From Oscillospiraceae bacterium (lineage in GTDB: Bacteria; Bacillota; Clostridia; Oscillospirales; Oscillospiraceae), in contig JAHHRY010000002.1 in assembly GCA_020025535.1 (NCBI GenBank), forward strand, positions 186,001 through 250,000: 64,000 nucleotides of DNA, given 5' to 3'. This document shows, one piece after another, positions 1 to 8,500 of this stretch (the first letter of the stretch is position 1; each line of letters begins with the position of its first letter). The notes below the pieces were generated by a model. That model saw only the letters and a program-made list of their open reading frames with translations, did not search any database and was not told the origin of the DNA. The translations under genes were made by a program, and so were the position numbers.

Positions 1-638
1 TCCACCGCAATGGTATCCGGCGACATGGTACGCAGAACCGCATCCAGTCCCTGTGCCTTGGGACAGCCGGTGAGAACATCGGTGCGTTTTCCCGTGTCAA
101 AGCAGTTAATGCCTGCGCATACCGGGAACAGCTCTCCACGCTCGTCCACCACTGATACGTTTTCTTTTTCTGACAGCTGGCGAATCAGATCCCGCAGCAG
201 AGTGGTTTTCCCCCACCCCGGCCTTCCCAGAATCAGCATGGACCCCGGATATGCTGCCAAGCCAAATCCGATTCCCGGAAAATCTCTTGCCACCCGAATG
301 TTCAGGGAGCGGACGGAACGGATGCCGGTCATGCTTCCGTTCTGCACCACCGTTTCACCGCACAGCCCAATACGATGTCCCCCGGGGGCCGTTATGTACC
401 CGCTGGCAGCGCCGTCCGCCGTCCATGGAGAATACCGGCAGGCCGTGTTTACTGCAAAATGAATATCATCCGCCATTACCGCTCTTTTCAGGTTGATTCT
501 CCTGTCCTTCAGCACCAGCTCCGGCGGTTTCCCCAGCCGCAGCCGGATTTCCTGCAGGGTATCCCTGCCCAGTTTGTCCACGTCCTGCCTGAGCCACATG
601 GGAAGAATCCCCAGCAATTCCTGCCAAGCACATTTCAT
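1..638 (-). CDS. spoIIIAA: Stage III sporulation protein AA (SpoIIIAA), 5' part
   Basis: Partial gene: about 212 N-terminal residues are visible and the rest lies beyond the left edge. SpoIIIAA is the cytosolic ATPase of the SpoIIIA-SpoIIQ channel between mother cell and forespore. The fold is that of secretion ATPases: an early region with the pattern LQEIRLRLGKPPEL, then a P-loop GRPGWGKTTLL, then VSVVDERGEL as Walker B-like strand, then a DVLTGCPKAQG stretch typical of the family. The start is the ATG at 638 (MKCAWQELL), preceded by AGGAG about 10 bases upstream; an ATG nine bases earlier is in another frame. The next spoIIIA genes would follow off the window. Identification is by motif recall, with high certainty for the family. 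Confidence 0.9.
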   Translation of the reverse strand, partial: MKCAWQELLGILPMWLRQDVDKLGRDTLQEIRLRLGKPPELVLKDRRINLKRAVMADDIHFAVNTACRYSPWTADGAASGYITAPGGHRIGLCGETVVQNGSMTGIRSVRSLNIRVARDFPGIGFGLAAYPGSMLILGRPGWGKTTLLRDLIRQLSEKENVSVVDERGELFPVCAGINCFDTGKRTDVLTGCPKAQGLDAVLRTMSPDTIAV

Positions 639-657
639 ATGCCATCACTCCTGCAAC

Positions 658-686
658 AGAGTATGTGGCAAATGCAGCTTCCATGC
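658..686 (-). promoter_or_regulatory. Possible sigma-E promoter of the spoIIIA operon
   Basis: Reading the minus strand, GCATGGA at 686-680 and CATACTCT at 665-658 are separated by exactly 14 bases. The known mother-cell sigma-E consensus is roughly kmATATT, 14 bases, CATACAnT. The -10 fits well, the -35 only in its first four bases. The position 20 bases before the spoIIIAA start is right. Family knowledge says spoIIIA is sigma-E controlled, and sigE itself lies at 60993-61703. Confidence 0.3.
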
Positions 687-711
687 CAAATATAAATCGC
701 ATTCAGAGGAC

Positions 712-747
712 AAAAAATCCCCTGCAGCCGCAGCTGCAGGGGATTTT
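712..747 (-). terminator. Terminator after coaX
   Basis: A 14-base perfect stem (714-727 with 734-747, loop of 6) containing CCCCTGCAG, followed on the minus strand by six T. It lies 7 bases after the coaX stop and separates this unit from spoIIIAA. Confidence 0.85.
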
Positions 748-754
748 CGTCAAA

Positions 755-1522
755 CTATCTTCTGTTTTTCTTATAAATGATATTCAGGCCCTTCAGGAGA
801 AGTTCCTTTTCCAAAATGATATCATGTCGGCAGAGCGGGATGATAAACTGCGCCATTCCGCCGGTTGCCACGATTGTAGATTTATGTCCCAGTTCTTCCG
901 CAATCCGGTCAACGACGCCGTCCAGCATGGAAGCTGTTCCATACATCATGCCGCTGCGCATACAGTCCACCGTGTTTTTGCCTATAATATTTTTAGGCTT
1001 GTCCAGATTGATTCCCGGCAGCTGAGCAGCACGGCTGGTCAGCGAATCCAGAGAGATCATCACGCCGGGAAAAATAATGCCGCCCATATAGGTATTCTCC
1101 GGTTCAACCACTTCGACGGTGGTAGCCGTACCCATATCGATCAGCACCAGCGGTGCTTCGTACAGTGAAAGTGCCGCAACTGCTGCAACTATCCGGTCGC
1201 TTCCCACCTGAGAAGGAATATCCACATGAATATTCAATCCGGTTTTCAGTCCCGGACCAACGACCATCGGCTGCTTGCCGATCACTTTGATGACACCGGT
1301 GTAAACGGAGTTGAATACCGGCGGTACGACAGAAGCAATGATGCAGTCGGCAATATCTTCTTTCCGTACGCCAAAGGCCTCCAACATATTTTTGATTTCC
1401 ACACCATACTGATCCGATGTACGCAGACGGTCTGTGGCAATTCTTGCCTTAAACAGGATCTCGTCGTTTTTGATGCAGCCGATAACAATGTTGGTGTTGC
1501 CGATGTCAATTGCAAGAAGCAT
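755..1522 (-). CDS. coaX: Type III pantothenate kinase
   Basis: 255 aa, normal length for CoaX, which phosphorylates pantothenate in the first step of coenzyme A synthesis in the cytosol. The N-terminus MLLAIDIGNTN is the ASKHA-fold phosphate-binding motif; GPGLKTGLNI and the metal/ATP motif DMGTATT further in are family signatures. It follows the ECF S component gene by 11 bases and is transcribed with it. Import of pantothenate and its phosphorylation are thus encoded together, and coaBC, the next two enzymatic steps, is divergent 1 kb away. A strong terminator follows. Confidence 0.95.
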   Translation of the reverse strand: MLLAIDIGNTNIVIGCIKNDEILFKARIATDRLRTSDQYGVEIKNMLEAFGVRKEDIADCIIASVVPPVFNSVYTGVIKVIGKQPMVVGPGLKTGLNIHVDIPSQVGSDRIVAAVAALSLYEAPLVLIDMGTATTVEVVEPENTYMGGIIFPGVMISLDSLTSRAAQLPGINLDKPKNIIGKNTVDCMRSGMMYGTASMLDGVVDRIAEELGHKSTIVATGGMAQFIIPLCRHDIILEKELLLKGLNIIYKKNRR

Positions 1523-1533
1523 GTCTTATCCCC

Positions 1534-2166
1534 TTATCTAGTAGCATTGCGGCTCGTAAACCGCAGCAATGCCTTGCCAATGATTGTAACAAGAACCGCA
1601 GCAGCGATGGCTTCCGGAATACCAGAAGCAGTCACCGTGCCCATAACCAGTCCAAAAACAGCGGTCAGAGCCACATTCTTCGCTTCGGCGTACTGCTGTG
1701 CCAGCAGCAAATAGATACTGCCCATAACCATAACGGTATGCAGGATGGCTGCAACCGAAGCAGTTACCGGCAAAGAAACCATATCGTGGACGTTCATTTT
1801 CTTAAACAGCTTCCAGAGCCAGCCGGCAATGACACCCAGCAGGATCCGGCAGCCCAGTGCAATCCATAAGGATTTCAGCACGCCCGGAAAGCCTTCCGTC
1901 GTCATAAAAGGCGAGAAAGCAAAGGCCAGCAGTCCGGGTGAAGTGGTATTGACCCAGATAGAGCAAAGGCCAAATACGCCGCCCAGCACGGCACCGGCAA
2001 GCGGGCCGAGCAAAATGGCACCAAGGATGACCGGAATGTGCATGGTTGTTGCTTTGATGACAGGCAGCGGAATAAAACCGATTCCCGTTGCGCCCATCAC
2101 CAGCAATACGCCGCAAAACATAGCGAGAGTCGCCATGTAGCGGACACTGTGGTTTCCGCGATTCAT
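1534..2166 (-). CDS. ECF transporter S component, probably pantothenate-specific (PanT-like)
   Basis: 210 aa, strongly hydrophobic with about five to six membrane segments and small-residue-rich helices (ATGIGFIPLPVIKATTMHIPV, then GPLAGAVLGGVFGL). This is the pattern of substrate-binding S components of energy-coupling factor importers, which share a separate EcfA/A'/T module not seen in this window. Substrate is inferred from the 11-base spacing to coaX and the nearby coaBC; known PanT genes sit beside CoA genes in Firmicutes. ATG at 2166 is preceded by AGGAGG nine bases upstream. The 70-base leader holds a small hairpin (TCCTC-ATA-GAGGA). Confidence 0.85.
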   Translation of the reverse strand: MNRGNHSVRYMATLAMFCGVLLVMGATGIGFIPLPVIKATTMHIPVILGAILLGPLAGAVLGGVFGLCSIWVNTTSPGLLAFAFSPFMTTEGFPGVLKSLWIALGCRILLGVIAGWLWKLFKKMNVHDMVSLPVTASVAAILHTVMVMGSIYLLLAQQYAEAKNVALTAVFGLVMGTVTASGIPEAIAAAVLVTIIGKALLRFTSRNATR

Positions 2167-2237
2167 ATTAAATTACCTCCTGCTGCCGTTCCTCCTATGA
2201 GGATACAGCGCAAATTTATAGCTTCCGCTACGGTGTA

Positions 2238-2265
2238 ATTATACATAAATAATTGGAAAAATCAA
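2238..2265 (-). promoter_or_regulatory. Promoter of the panT-coaX unit
   Basis: Minus strand: TTGATT (2265-2260), 16-base spacer, TATAAT (2243-2238). The initiation site would be about 60 to 70 bases before the start codon. Confidence 0.55.
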
Positions 2266-2284
2266 GAATAAATTCCCGGTTTGC

Positions 2285-2313
2285 TTTACACCGTCGTGAA
2301 TATAGGCTATAAT
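2285..2313 (+). promoter_or_regulatory. Promoter of coaBC
   Basis: TTTACA (2285-2290), spacer of exactly 17, TATAAT (2308-2313), 36 bases before the coaBC start. It is back to back with the panT-coaX promoter. Confidence 0.7.
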
Positions 2314-2348
2314 ACGAAAAGATTGTAATGTTTGGGAGGAAATATACC

Positions 2349-3545
2349 ATGTTGAAGGGAAAAACCGTCCTTTTGGGCGTTACCGGCGGAATTGCCGCCT
2401 ATAAGGCTGCCGCGCTGGCTTCCGCACTTGTAAAGCTCCATGCCGCCGTAGAAGTGGTGATGACCGCCCACGCAACGGAATTTATTACGCCGCTGACCTT
2501 CGAGCAGCTTACCGGAAGACGGGTTATGGTGGATACTTTTGATCGCAACTTCACGCACCAGGTAGAACACATTTCTCTGGCTCAGCGTACCGATCTGGTT
2601 ATAATCGCACCGGCAACTGCCAATATCTGTGCCAAGCTGGCCCACGGTCTGGCTGACGATATGCTGACAACCACCGTACTGGCGTGCCGCTGCCCGAAGC
2701 TGATTGCTCCCGCAATGAACACTAATATGTACGAAAACCCTGTCACGCAGGATAATCTGGAGCTTCTTCGGCATTACGGCTGGGAAGTGATTGAGCCTGC
2801 AAGCGGCCGTCTGGCCTGCGGTGCCGTTGGAAAAGGGAAAATGCCCGAGCCAGAGGATCTGACCGAGCATATTCTGCACCACATTGCGTTCCCTCATGAC
2901 CTGACAGGCAAACACATTTTGGTCACCGGTGGTCCCACGCGCGAATCTTTGGACCCCGTCCGTTATCTGACCAACCGTTCTACGGGAAAAATGGGCTACG
3001 CACTGGCAAAAATGGCCATGCTGCGCGGAGCCGATGTCACCCTCGTTTCCGGGCCCACGGACATCCCGGCTCCCAAATTCGTAAAACTGATTCGGGTTGA
3101 GTCTGCCGCCCAGATGTTCGCAGCCGTCACCGAGGAATCCCCCCATGCGGATTATATTTTCATGGCTGCCGCTGTGGCCGACTACACCCCTGCCAACTAC
3201 TCTGATGAAAAAATCAAGAAGAAGGACGGTGACTTGTCCATTCCTCTGGAAAGAACGCAGGATATTCTGAAGTATTTAGGTTCCCATCGCCGGGAAGATC
3301 AAGTCATCTGCGGCTTCTCCATGGAGACTGAAAACCTTCTGGAAAACAGTCAAAAGAAACTGCTAAGCAAAAATGTAGATATGATCTGTGCAAACAACCT
3401 CAAAACAGAGGGTGCCGGTTTCGGCGTGGACACCAATGTGATTACGGTCATTACCAAAAACGGAATCGCAGAGCTGCCTCTGCAATCCAAGGAGTCCGCG
3501 GCCGCAGCCATTATCGACTCTGCACTTACGCTTTCTAATAATTAG
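2349..3545 (+). CDS. coaBC: Bifunctional phosphopantothenoylcysteine decarboxylase / phosphopantothenate-cysteine ligase
   Basis: 398 aa, the usual length of the fused enzyme. It joins cysteine to 4'-phosphopantothenate and decarboxylates the product. The N-terminal flavoprotein domain (about 1-185) has GVTGGIAAYKA, the PAMN segment (APAMNTNMY) and the catalytic CoaC-type Cys region RLACGAVGKGKMPEP. The C-terminal ligase domain has the nucleotide motif VTGGPTRESLDPVR, FMAAAVADY and the conserved KIKK. The start at 2349 (MLKGKTVLLG) is chosen over an earlier in-frame ATG because GGGAGGAAA lies 7 bases before it. It has its own promoter and is divergent from panT-coaX. Confidence 0.96.
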   Translation: MLKGKTVLLGVTGGIAAYKAAALASALVKLHAAVEVVMTAHATEFITPLTFEQLTGRRVMVDTFDRNFTHQVEHISLAQRTDLVIIAPATANICAKLAHGLADDMLTTTVLACRCPKLIAPAMNTNMYENPVTQDNLELLRHYGWEVIEPASGRLACGAVGKGKMPEPEDLTEHILHHIAFPHDLTGKHILVTGGPTRESLDPVRYLTNRSTGKMGYALAKMAMLRGADVTLVSGPTDIPAPKFVKLIRVESAAQMFAAVTEESPHADYIFMAAAVADYTPANYSDEKIKKKDGDLSIPLERTQDILKYLGSHRREDQVICGFSMETENLLENSQKKLLSKNVDMICANNLKTEGAGFGVDTNVITVITKNGIAELPLQSKESAAAAIIDSALTLSNN

Positions 3546-3554
3546 AATACTGTC

Positions 3555-3591
3555 AAACAGGGCAGGTTTCCATAGGAAACCTGCCCTGTTT
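3555..3591. terminator. Bidirectional terminator between coaBC and ftsK
   Basis: A 17-base perfect stem (3555-3571 with 3575-3591, loop ATA), core AACAGGGCAGGTTTCC. It lies between two convergent genes, 9 bases after the coaBC stop and 2 bases after the ftsK stop. U-runs are short on both sides. Confidence 0.75.
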
Positions 3592-3592
3592 A

Positions 3593-6400
3593 TCAAATCT
3601 CATTTGGGACTTCAGCGTTGTCCTCTTCCATCTGGTCAAGGTCCATTTGTTCTGCATTCTCTGCATTGCCGGAACGCATCGCTTCCCATTTTTCCTTGGT
3701 GATGAGAATGCTTCTGGGTTTGCTTCCCTGGAAAGGTCCGACAATTCCCTTTTCTTCCATCTCATCCACAATTCTTGCTGCACGGGCGTAGCCCAGCTTC
3801 AGACGCCGCTGAAGCATGGATACAGAAGCTTGTCCGGTTTCCAGTATCACATCTACCGCAGCCGGCAACATCTCGTCACCGTCCATCTCCGCATCACTTG
3901 GGGAGGGTTCCGAACCGGAAGTCTTGGAATTTCCGGTCTGAGCTGCCTTCTTCTCGATTTCTTCCATAACCTTCGTATCGTAAGTACTGACGTAATTGTT
4001 CTTTACAAACGAAGCAACCGCCTCCACTTCCCCGTCACTGACAAAGCAGCCCTGTACACGCAGCGGCTTGCCGCTGCCAATGGGAGCAAACAGCATATCG
4101 CCCTTGCCCACCAGTTTTTCGGCGCCCTGTGTATCCAGAATGATGCGGGATTCCATGGCAGACGCTACAGCAAAAGCAATTCTGGAAGGAATGTTCGCCT
4201 TCATCAAGCCGGTAATGACATCGGCAGAAGGACGCTGTGTAGCAATCAGCAGGTGAATACCGGCAGCACGGCCCATCTGAGCGATACGGCAGATAGATTC
4301 TTCTACCTCCTTGGCTGCGACCAGCATCAGGTCGGCCAGCTCATCGATGATCACAACCACCTGTGCCAGCTTCTGGCCTTCACCTTCCTGCTCGACAATG
4401 GAGTTGTAGGATTCCAGATCACGGACACCGGCATCGGACATGGCCTTATAGCGGCGCATCATTTCTGTAACGGCCCACTGCAGAGAGCCTGCTGCCTTCT
4501 TCGGATCCGTGACAACGGGAATCAGCAGGTGCGGAATCGAATTGTAAATACCCAGTTCGACCATTTTGGGGTCGATCATAATGAGCTTTACATCCTCGGG
4601 GCTGGCTTTATACAACAGACTGATAATAACGGAGTTCATGCAAACGGATTTACCGGAGCCGGTGGTACCTGCAATCAGCATATGGGGTAATTTAGCAATG
4701 TTTCCAACGATGCAGTTACCGCCTATGTCCTTGCCGACAGCAAAGGACGACTTGGACTTTGCCCTTCTAAACTCCGCAGAGTCAATAACTTCACGCAGAG
4801 AAACGGTGGTAACGGCACGGTTAGGCACCTCGATACCCACAATTGAAATTTTACCGGGTACGGCGGCAATACGCACACCGGAAGCACCCAGACTTAGTGC
4901 GATGTCATCCGCAACAGCCGTCAGCTTGTTCAGCCGGACACCACGGTCCAGCTCCACCTCGTAACGGGTGACACTGGGGCCGCGGATAACGTTGATGATG
5001 TGCGCCTCGATTCGGAAGCTGGCCAGTGTTTCATTCAAACGGTGTGTATTTTCACGCATTTCCTCCGTGCCGTCCTGAGCTGCACCGGTAGGTCTTTTCA
5101 GCAAATCAATTGGCGGGAAATGATACACGGGCTTTTCTGCGATTTCGTTCTGAGCGATTTCCTGAGCAACCTGCTCGGCAGAGGCAGCCGCATCCTTCGC
5201 CGTTACTTTTTCCTTGGCAGACGCAGCCTGAGGTGCTGTGGGCCTTTCGGCAGCCATTGCTGCATCAGGCACATGGGGTGCATCGCCGGACGCTCCGTGT
5301 GCATCGCCGGGAACGGGCTGCTGAGGGATTGCGTCCATATTGAGCGCAGGCATTCCATGGGGAATATTTTCGGTAATTTCCTTCTTGGGAAGGTCTGAAG
5401 CGCCCACAGGCGTAAAAATAGAGTCATCCGAAGCTTCCGTAACATAGTTTTCAGACGCGGCAACAGGCTCTTCCACATCATGGCTGATCTGCCGAATAAG
5501 TTCATCTGCTCCGGGCTTGAGATTTCTCTTTTTGGGTTTAAATGCAGCCGTCTGATCGTCCAAAGGAATATCGATTTCTTTTTTCTCCTGTTGATGGCGA
5601 CGTCTGTTTTCCACATATTCGATTCTCTTGGTGGCGATATGGTTTACCACCAAAGCAGCCGGTTCCGGCTTTTCCTCCCATTCATCCTCCCAATCTGCGC
5701 GGGGACGATTGCGGAACGCACGCACCAGGCTGGGAACGGTAATCTGGAAAGCCGCCAGAAGCGTAAAGACAGCCGCAATCACCAGCACAATTACAGAAAT
5801 CGTGGTGCCAAACAGCCAGCGCAAAAGCATGGCGATACTTCCGCAGAACAGGCCTGCCGTATTGCCATAGATGCCGCCCATATACAAATTACCGATCATC
5901 TTAAAGCCCTTGCCCAGATCTCCCGTCTGCATGGAGAGGTGGGAAATGCAGCCACAAACCAGCACAAATGCCAGCAACGAGAAGCTGCGCATACGCACCG
6001 GATGTTTGCCGCTGAATGCCTGAATAATGAATAAGTACAGCAGAGCCGGGATAGCAATGTAGAAGGAAACGCTTCCGAACAGGCCAAGAATCAGCTTATA
6101 GATCACACCCAACAAAGCGCCGTCCGGATTCAGGAAGATAACAAGAAACAGGATAAACAGCGCCGCAACGATGGCAGAAGAAATCAGGCGAGGAGGAATT
6201 TCCACCTTTTCATCGGCTGATTTTCTACCTTCGGCATGGTTCTTTCCGGAAGTATGATTCTTGCCAGAGGTATATTTTCTACCTGCAGTATTATTTTTCA
6301 CCGGCGGTCGTCCGGATGTCTTGGCAGAAGTATTGCGTTTTGCCTGATTTGCTTGATTCGCCGCACGTTCTGCACGGGAGGAATATTTCTTTTCTTCCAT
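3593..6400 (-). CDS. FtsK/SpoIIIE-family DNA translocase
   Basis: 935 aa. Hexameric ATP-driven DNA pump that clears chromosomes from division or sporulation septa. Order of parts: a basic, Ser/Lys-rich N-tail; four membrane segments (about 65-230); a long low-complexity Ala/Glu/Pro linker; the alpha/beta motor with Walker A GTTGSGKSVCMN near residue 575 and Walker B VVIIDELADLM; and a C-terminal winged-helix gamma domain (AVDVILETGQASVSMLQRRL) that reads DNA orientation. The start is the ATG at 6400 (MEEKK) with AAGGGG about 10 bases upstream; a GTG 12 bases earlier would overlap that site. The uppP homologue precedes it by 18 bases. Whether it acts as SpoIIIE, SftA or both cannot be told from sequence. 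Confidence 0.93.
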   Translation of the reverse strand: MEEKKYSSRAERAANQANQAKRNTSAKTSGRPPVKNNTAGRKYTSGKNHTSGKNHAEGRKSADEKVEIPPRLISSAIVAALFILFLVIFLNPDGALLGVIYKLILGLFGSVSFYIAIPALLYLFIIQAFSGKHPVRMRSFSLLAFVLVCGCISHLSMQTGDLGKGFKMIGNLYMGGIYGNTAGLFCGSIAMLLRWLFGTTISVIVLVIAAVFTLLAAFQITVPSLVRAFRNRPRADWEDEWEEKPEPAALVVNHIATKRIEYVENRRRHQQEKKEIDIPLDDQTAAFKPKKRNLKPGADELIRQISHDVEEPVAASENYVTEASDDSIFTPVGASDLPKKEITENIPHGMPALNMDAIPQQPVPGDAHGASGDAPHVPDAAMAAERPTAPQAASAKEKVTAKDAAASAEQVAQEIAQNEIAEKPVYHFPPIDLLKRPTGAAQDGTEEMRENTHRLNETLASFRIEAHIINVIRGPSVTRYEVELDRGVRLNKLTAVADDIALSLGASGVRIAAVPGKISIVGIEVPNRAVTTVSLREVIDSAEFRRAKSKSSFAVGKDIGGNCIVGNIAKLPHMLIAGTTGSGKSVCMNSVIISLLYKASPEDVKLIMIDPKMVELGIYNSIPHLLIPVVTDPKKAAGSLQWAVTEMMRRYKAMSDAGVRDLESYNSIVEQEGEGQKLAQVVVIIDELADLMLVAAKEVEESICRIAQMGRAAGIHLLIATQRPSADVITGLMKANIPSRIAFAVASAMESRIILDTQGAEKLVGKGDMLFAPIGSGKPLRVQGCFVSDGEVEAVASFVKNNYVSTYDTKVMEEIEKKAAQTGNSKTSGSEPSPSDAEMDGDEMLPAAVDVILETGQASVSMLQRRLKLGYARAARIVDEMEEKGIVGPFQGSKPRSILITKEKWEAMRSGNAENAEQMDLDQMEEDNAEVPNEI

Positions 6401-6418
6401 TTCACATATCACCCCTTA

Positions 6419-7255
6419 TCAAGTCATCAGATAAAAAATAAAACAGGTCAGAGCAAGAGCCCAGTTATAGAAAGCAAATTCGGAGAAGCCAATCTTCACT
6501 GCCAGGTACTGCATCAGTTTGATAGCAGCCCAGGCCCCGCAAAAGGCCATTGCCGCAGCCAGACAGCACAAGAAAGCGTAGAATCCCGTAATACCGGCAA
6601 TTCCCGCTTTGATCAGATAAATTCCGTCCAGCAGTGCGCTGCCAAACAAGGCAGGGATAGAAAGCAGCAGAGACATATCCAGAATGTATTCCTTGCTGCA
6701 ATTGCGAAGCAATCCAAAAGAGGTCAGCAAACCCATTCTGGAGACACCCGGCACTACAGGCAGGCCGGCGCATATGCCCAGTACAATGCCATCCGCCTGT
6801 GTCATGGATCTGCTGTCGCGGTTTCCGCCGGGAAAGAACTGCGGAATATAACCGATTATACCCATTGCAATCAAAATGCCAATCAAAACCGGCAGACTGT
6901 GACAGTATTTATATGCCCACTCGCCAAAAGCAAGGCCGGCAATCAGCGGAATACAGCCTGCAAGCAGCAGTTTGCTGTCCAGCACTGCCATCATATCCGG
7001 CGGACGTTTTCTTTTTCTCGGTGGCGTTGCACTGATTTTCCATTCTCTGCGGATATGCAGCAATCGCCGGCGGCAGCATACGACCACAGCCACAAGGCAT
7101 GCCAGATGTATAATCAGCGACAACAGCGGCTCATATGTATTTACATCCAGCACCTGACTGAAAAGATACTGGTGGCCGGATGAGGAAACAGGCAGAAATT
7201 CTGACAGTCCCGTAACCAGACCATAAAGGATATAAACCAGGATATTCTTTTCCAC
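6419..7255 (-). CDS. Undecaprenyl-diphosphatase-like membrane protein (UppP/BacA family, divergent)
   Basis: 278 aa with about eight membrane segments. UppP removes a phosphate from undecaprenyl diphosphate so that the lipid carrier can be reused for wall synthesis. Visible family motifs are EFLPVSSSGH (from residue 19) and PGVSRMG with its conserved Ser-Arg. Oddity: the first glutamate of the family's ExxxE motif (E17 in the E. coli protein) is Thr15 here, and the second motif reads SRMG rather than SRSG. GTG start with AGGAGGAG upstream. It precedes ftsK by 18 bases. It may be a paralogue with altered activity rather than the main UppP. Confidence 0.8.
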   Translation of the reverse strand: MEKNILVYILYGLVTGLSEFLPVSSSGHQYLFSQVLDVNTYEPLLSLIIHLACLVAVVVCCRRRLLHIRREWKISATPPRKRKRPPDMMAVLDSKLLLAGCIPLIAGLAFGEWAYKYCHSLPVLIGILIAMGIIGYIPQFFPGGNRDSRSMTQADGIVLGICAGLPVVPGVSRMGLLTSFGLLRNCSKEYILDMSLLLSIPALFGSALLDGIYLIKAGIAGITGFYAFLCCLAAAMAFCGAWAAIKLMQYLAVKIGFSEFAFYNWALALTCFIFYLMT

Positions 7256-7330
7256 GCCTGTCTCCTCCTCTTCACATACTGCAGTTTATCATACCATATT
7301 TTGAAAGCAATTACCACCCCGGCGGTGAAA

Positions 7331-8026
7331 TTATTTCTTTGTTTTTCTTTTTTCCGTATCAATCATCTTGTGAAGTGCTGCCAGCGCATCGCTGAGTCCG
7401 CCCAGTTTGTCAATCAAACCGGATTCAACCGCTTCCCTGCCGTAAAGGATCGTACCTACATCGGTTGCAATCTCCCCTGTTGCCATCATGTAGTGGACGA
7501 ACTTTTCTCTGGAAATACGGGAATTCGTTGTAACAAAGTCCGCAATCTGTTCCTGTATCCGCTCGAAATAGCGGAATGTCTGCGGAGCGCCCACTACCAA
7601 ACCTGTCATTCTCACAGGATGCACCGTCATACTGGCCGTACTGGTAATAAAGGACTTCTTGGTGCACACGGCAAGAGGAATGCCAATCGAATGACCGCCG
7701 CCCAGGACCAGAGAGACGGAGGGCTTTTTCATGCTGGCAATCATCTCGGCAATTGCAAGACCCGCCTCAATATCACCGCCAACCGTATTCAGAAGCAGCA
7801 GGAGACCGTCAATCTCATCACTTTCTTCGATTCCGGCCAGCAGCGGCATAATATGCTCGTATTTGGTGGATTTCACATTTTCCGGAAGCACCTGATGACC
7901 TTCTACCTGTCCGATAATCGTCAGGGTGTAGATATTTCCGCTGTTGCTTTTCGTGATATCGGCACCAAGATCAATAATCTGCTGGCGCTCCTGTTCCTTC
8001 ATATCGGGATCCTTTTTTTCGTTCAT
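7331..8026 (-). CDS. tepA: ClpP-like serine protease TepA (translocation-enhancing protein family)
   Basis: 231 aa, ClpP/crotonase fold. In Bacillus the family has been linked to protein export and signal-peptide degradation. The oxyanion region NTVGGDIEAG, the nucleophile motif GGGHSIG (Ser113) and the general base region ASMTVHPVR (His136) are in ClpP-like order. The N-terminus is charged with no signal peptide, so it is cytosolic. ATG at 8026 is chosen because AGGAGG sits 6 bases upstream; an open extension of 12 codons before it has no such site. It lies upstream of uppP and ftsK on the same strand. Its promoter was not clear. Confidence 0.85.
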   Translation of the reverse strand: MNEKKDPDMKEQERQQIIDLGADITKSNSGNIYTLTIIGQVEGHQVLPENVKSTKYEHIMPLLAGIEESDEIDGLLLLLNTVGGDIEAGLAIAEMIASMKKPSVSLVLGGGHSIGIPLAVCTKKSFITSTASMTVHPVRMTGLVVGAPQTFRYFERIQEQIADFVTTNSRISREKFVHYMMATGEIATDVGTILYGREAVESGLIDKLGGLSDALAALHKMIDTEKRKTKK

Positions 8027-8083
8027 AATGTCCTCCTGTTGGTTTTTTAATAGGATAACCAAATTATTCCCATATAATTCACC

Positions 8084-8112
8084 TTGCGGTACTTGACAAA
8101 ATGACGTATAAT
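8084..8112 (+). promoter_or_regulatory. Promoter of the TSCPD gene
   Basis: TTGCGG (8084-8089), 17-base spacer, TATAAT (8107-8112), 34 bases before the start codon. A second -35-like TTGACA at 8093 has no -10 at the right spacing. Confidence 0.5.
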
Positions 8113-8146
8113 AAATCTATTACATATCAGGAAGGAAAAAAGAATT

Positions 8147-8398
8147 ATGCAGTTTGAATACAGAACCCATGGTACCTGCTCTCAAAGAATTTTCTTTGAG
8201 ATTGAGGACAACAAAGTCAAAAATGTGCAGTTCGTCGGCGGATGTAACGGAAATCTGAAAGGCATCGGCAAGCTTGTTGAAGGACTCAATGTTGACGAAG
8301 TCATTGATAAACTTGAGGGCACCACCTGCGGTATGAAATCTACCTCCTGCCCCGATCAGCTGGCCAAAGCATTGAAGGAAGCCAAGGAGCATCTGTAA
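8147..8398 (+). CDS. TSCPD domain protein (TIGR03905 type)
   Basis: 83 aa, a single small domain related to a zinc-binding module found at the end of vitamin B12-dependent ribonucleotide reductases. Conserved cysteines are visible in GTCSQRI, VGGCNGNLKG, TTCGMKSTSCPD. The name comes from the TSCPD motif, present here as TSCPD at 64-68. The molecular role is not established. ATG at 8147 has AGGAAGG upstream. It is monocistronic, with its own promoter and a strong terminator, divergent from tepA. Confidence 0.9.
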   Translation: MQFEYRTHGTCSQRIFFEIEDNKVKNVQFVGGCNGNLKGIGKLVEGLNVDEVIDKLEGTTCGMKSTSCPDQLAKALKEAKEHL

Positions 8399-8405
8399 GA
8401 AATAG

Positions 8406-8442
8406 AAATGAGCCACAGTGAAATTCACTGTGGCTCATTTTT
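8406..8442. terminator. Terminator after the TSCPD gene, possibly also serving engB
   Basis: Stem of AAATGAGCCACAGTG with its complement around a short loop, followed by TTTTTT on the plus strand; T-rich sequence also follows on the minus strand, where engB ends 60 bases before it. Confidence 0.85.
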
Positions 8443-8500
8443 TGCATTCCGGAAGAATTCAGCCGATTCACTGATAGGCAATCGAACACCCGGCAGGAAG

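Noticed and set aside
8093..8098. TTGACA upstream of the TSCPD gene as -35
   Set aside because: The only good -10 is 8 bases away; TTGCGG at 8084 has the correct 17-base spacing.
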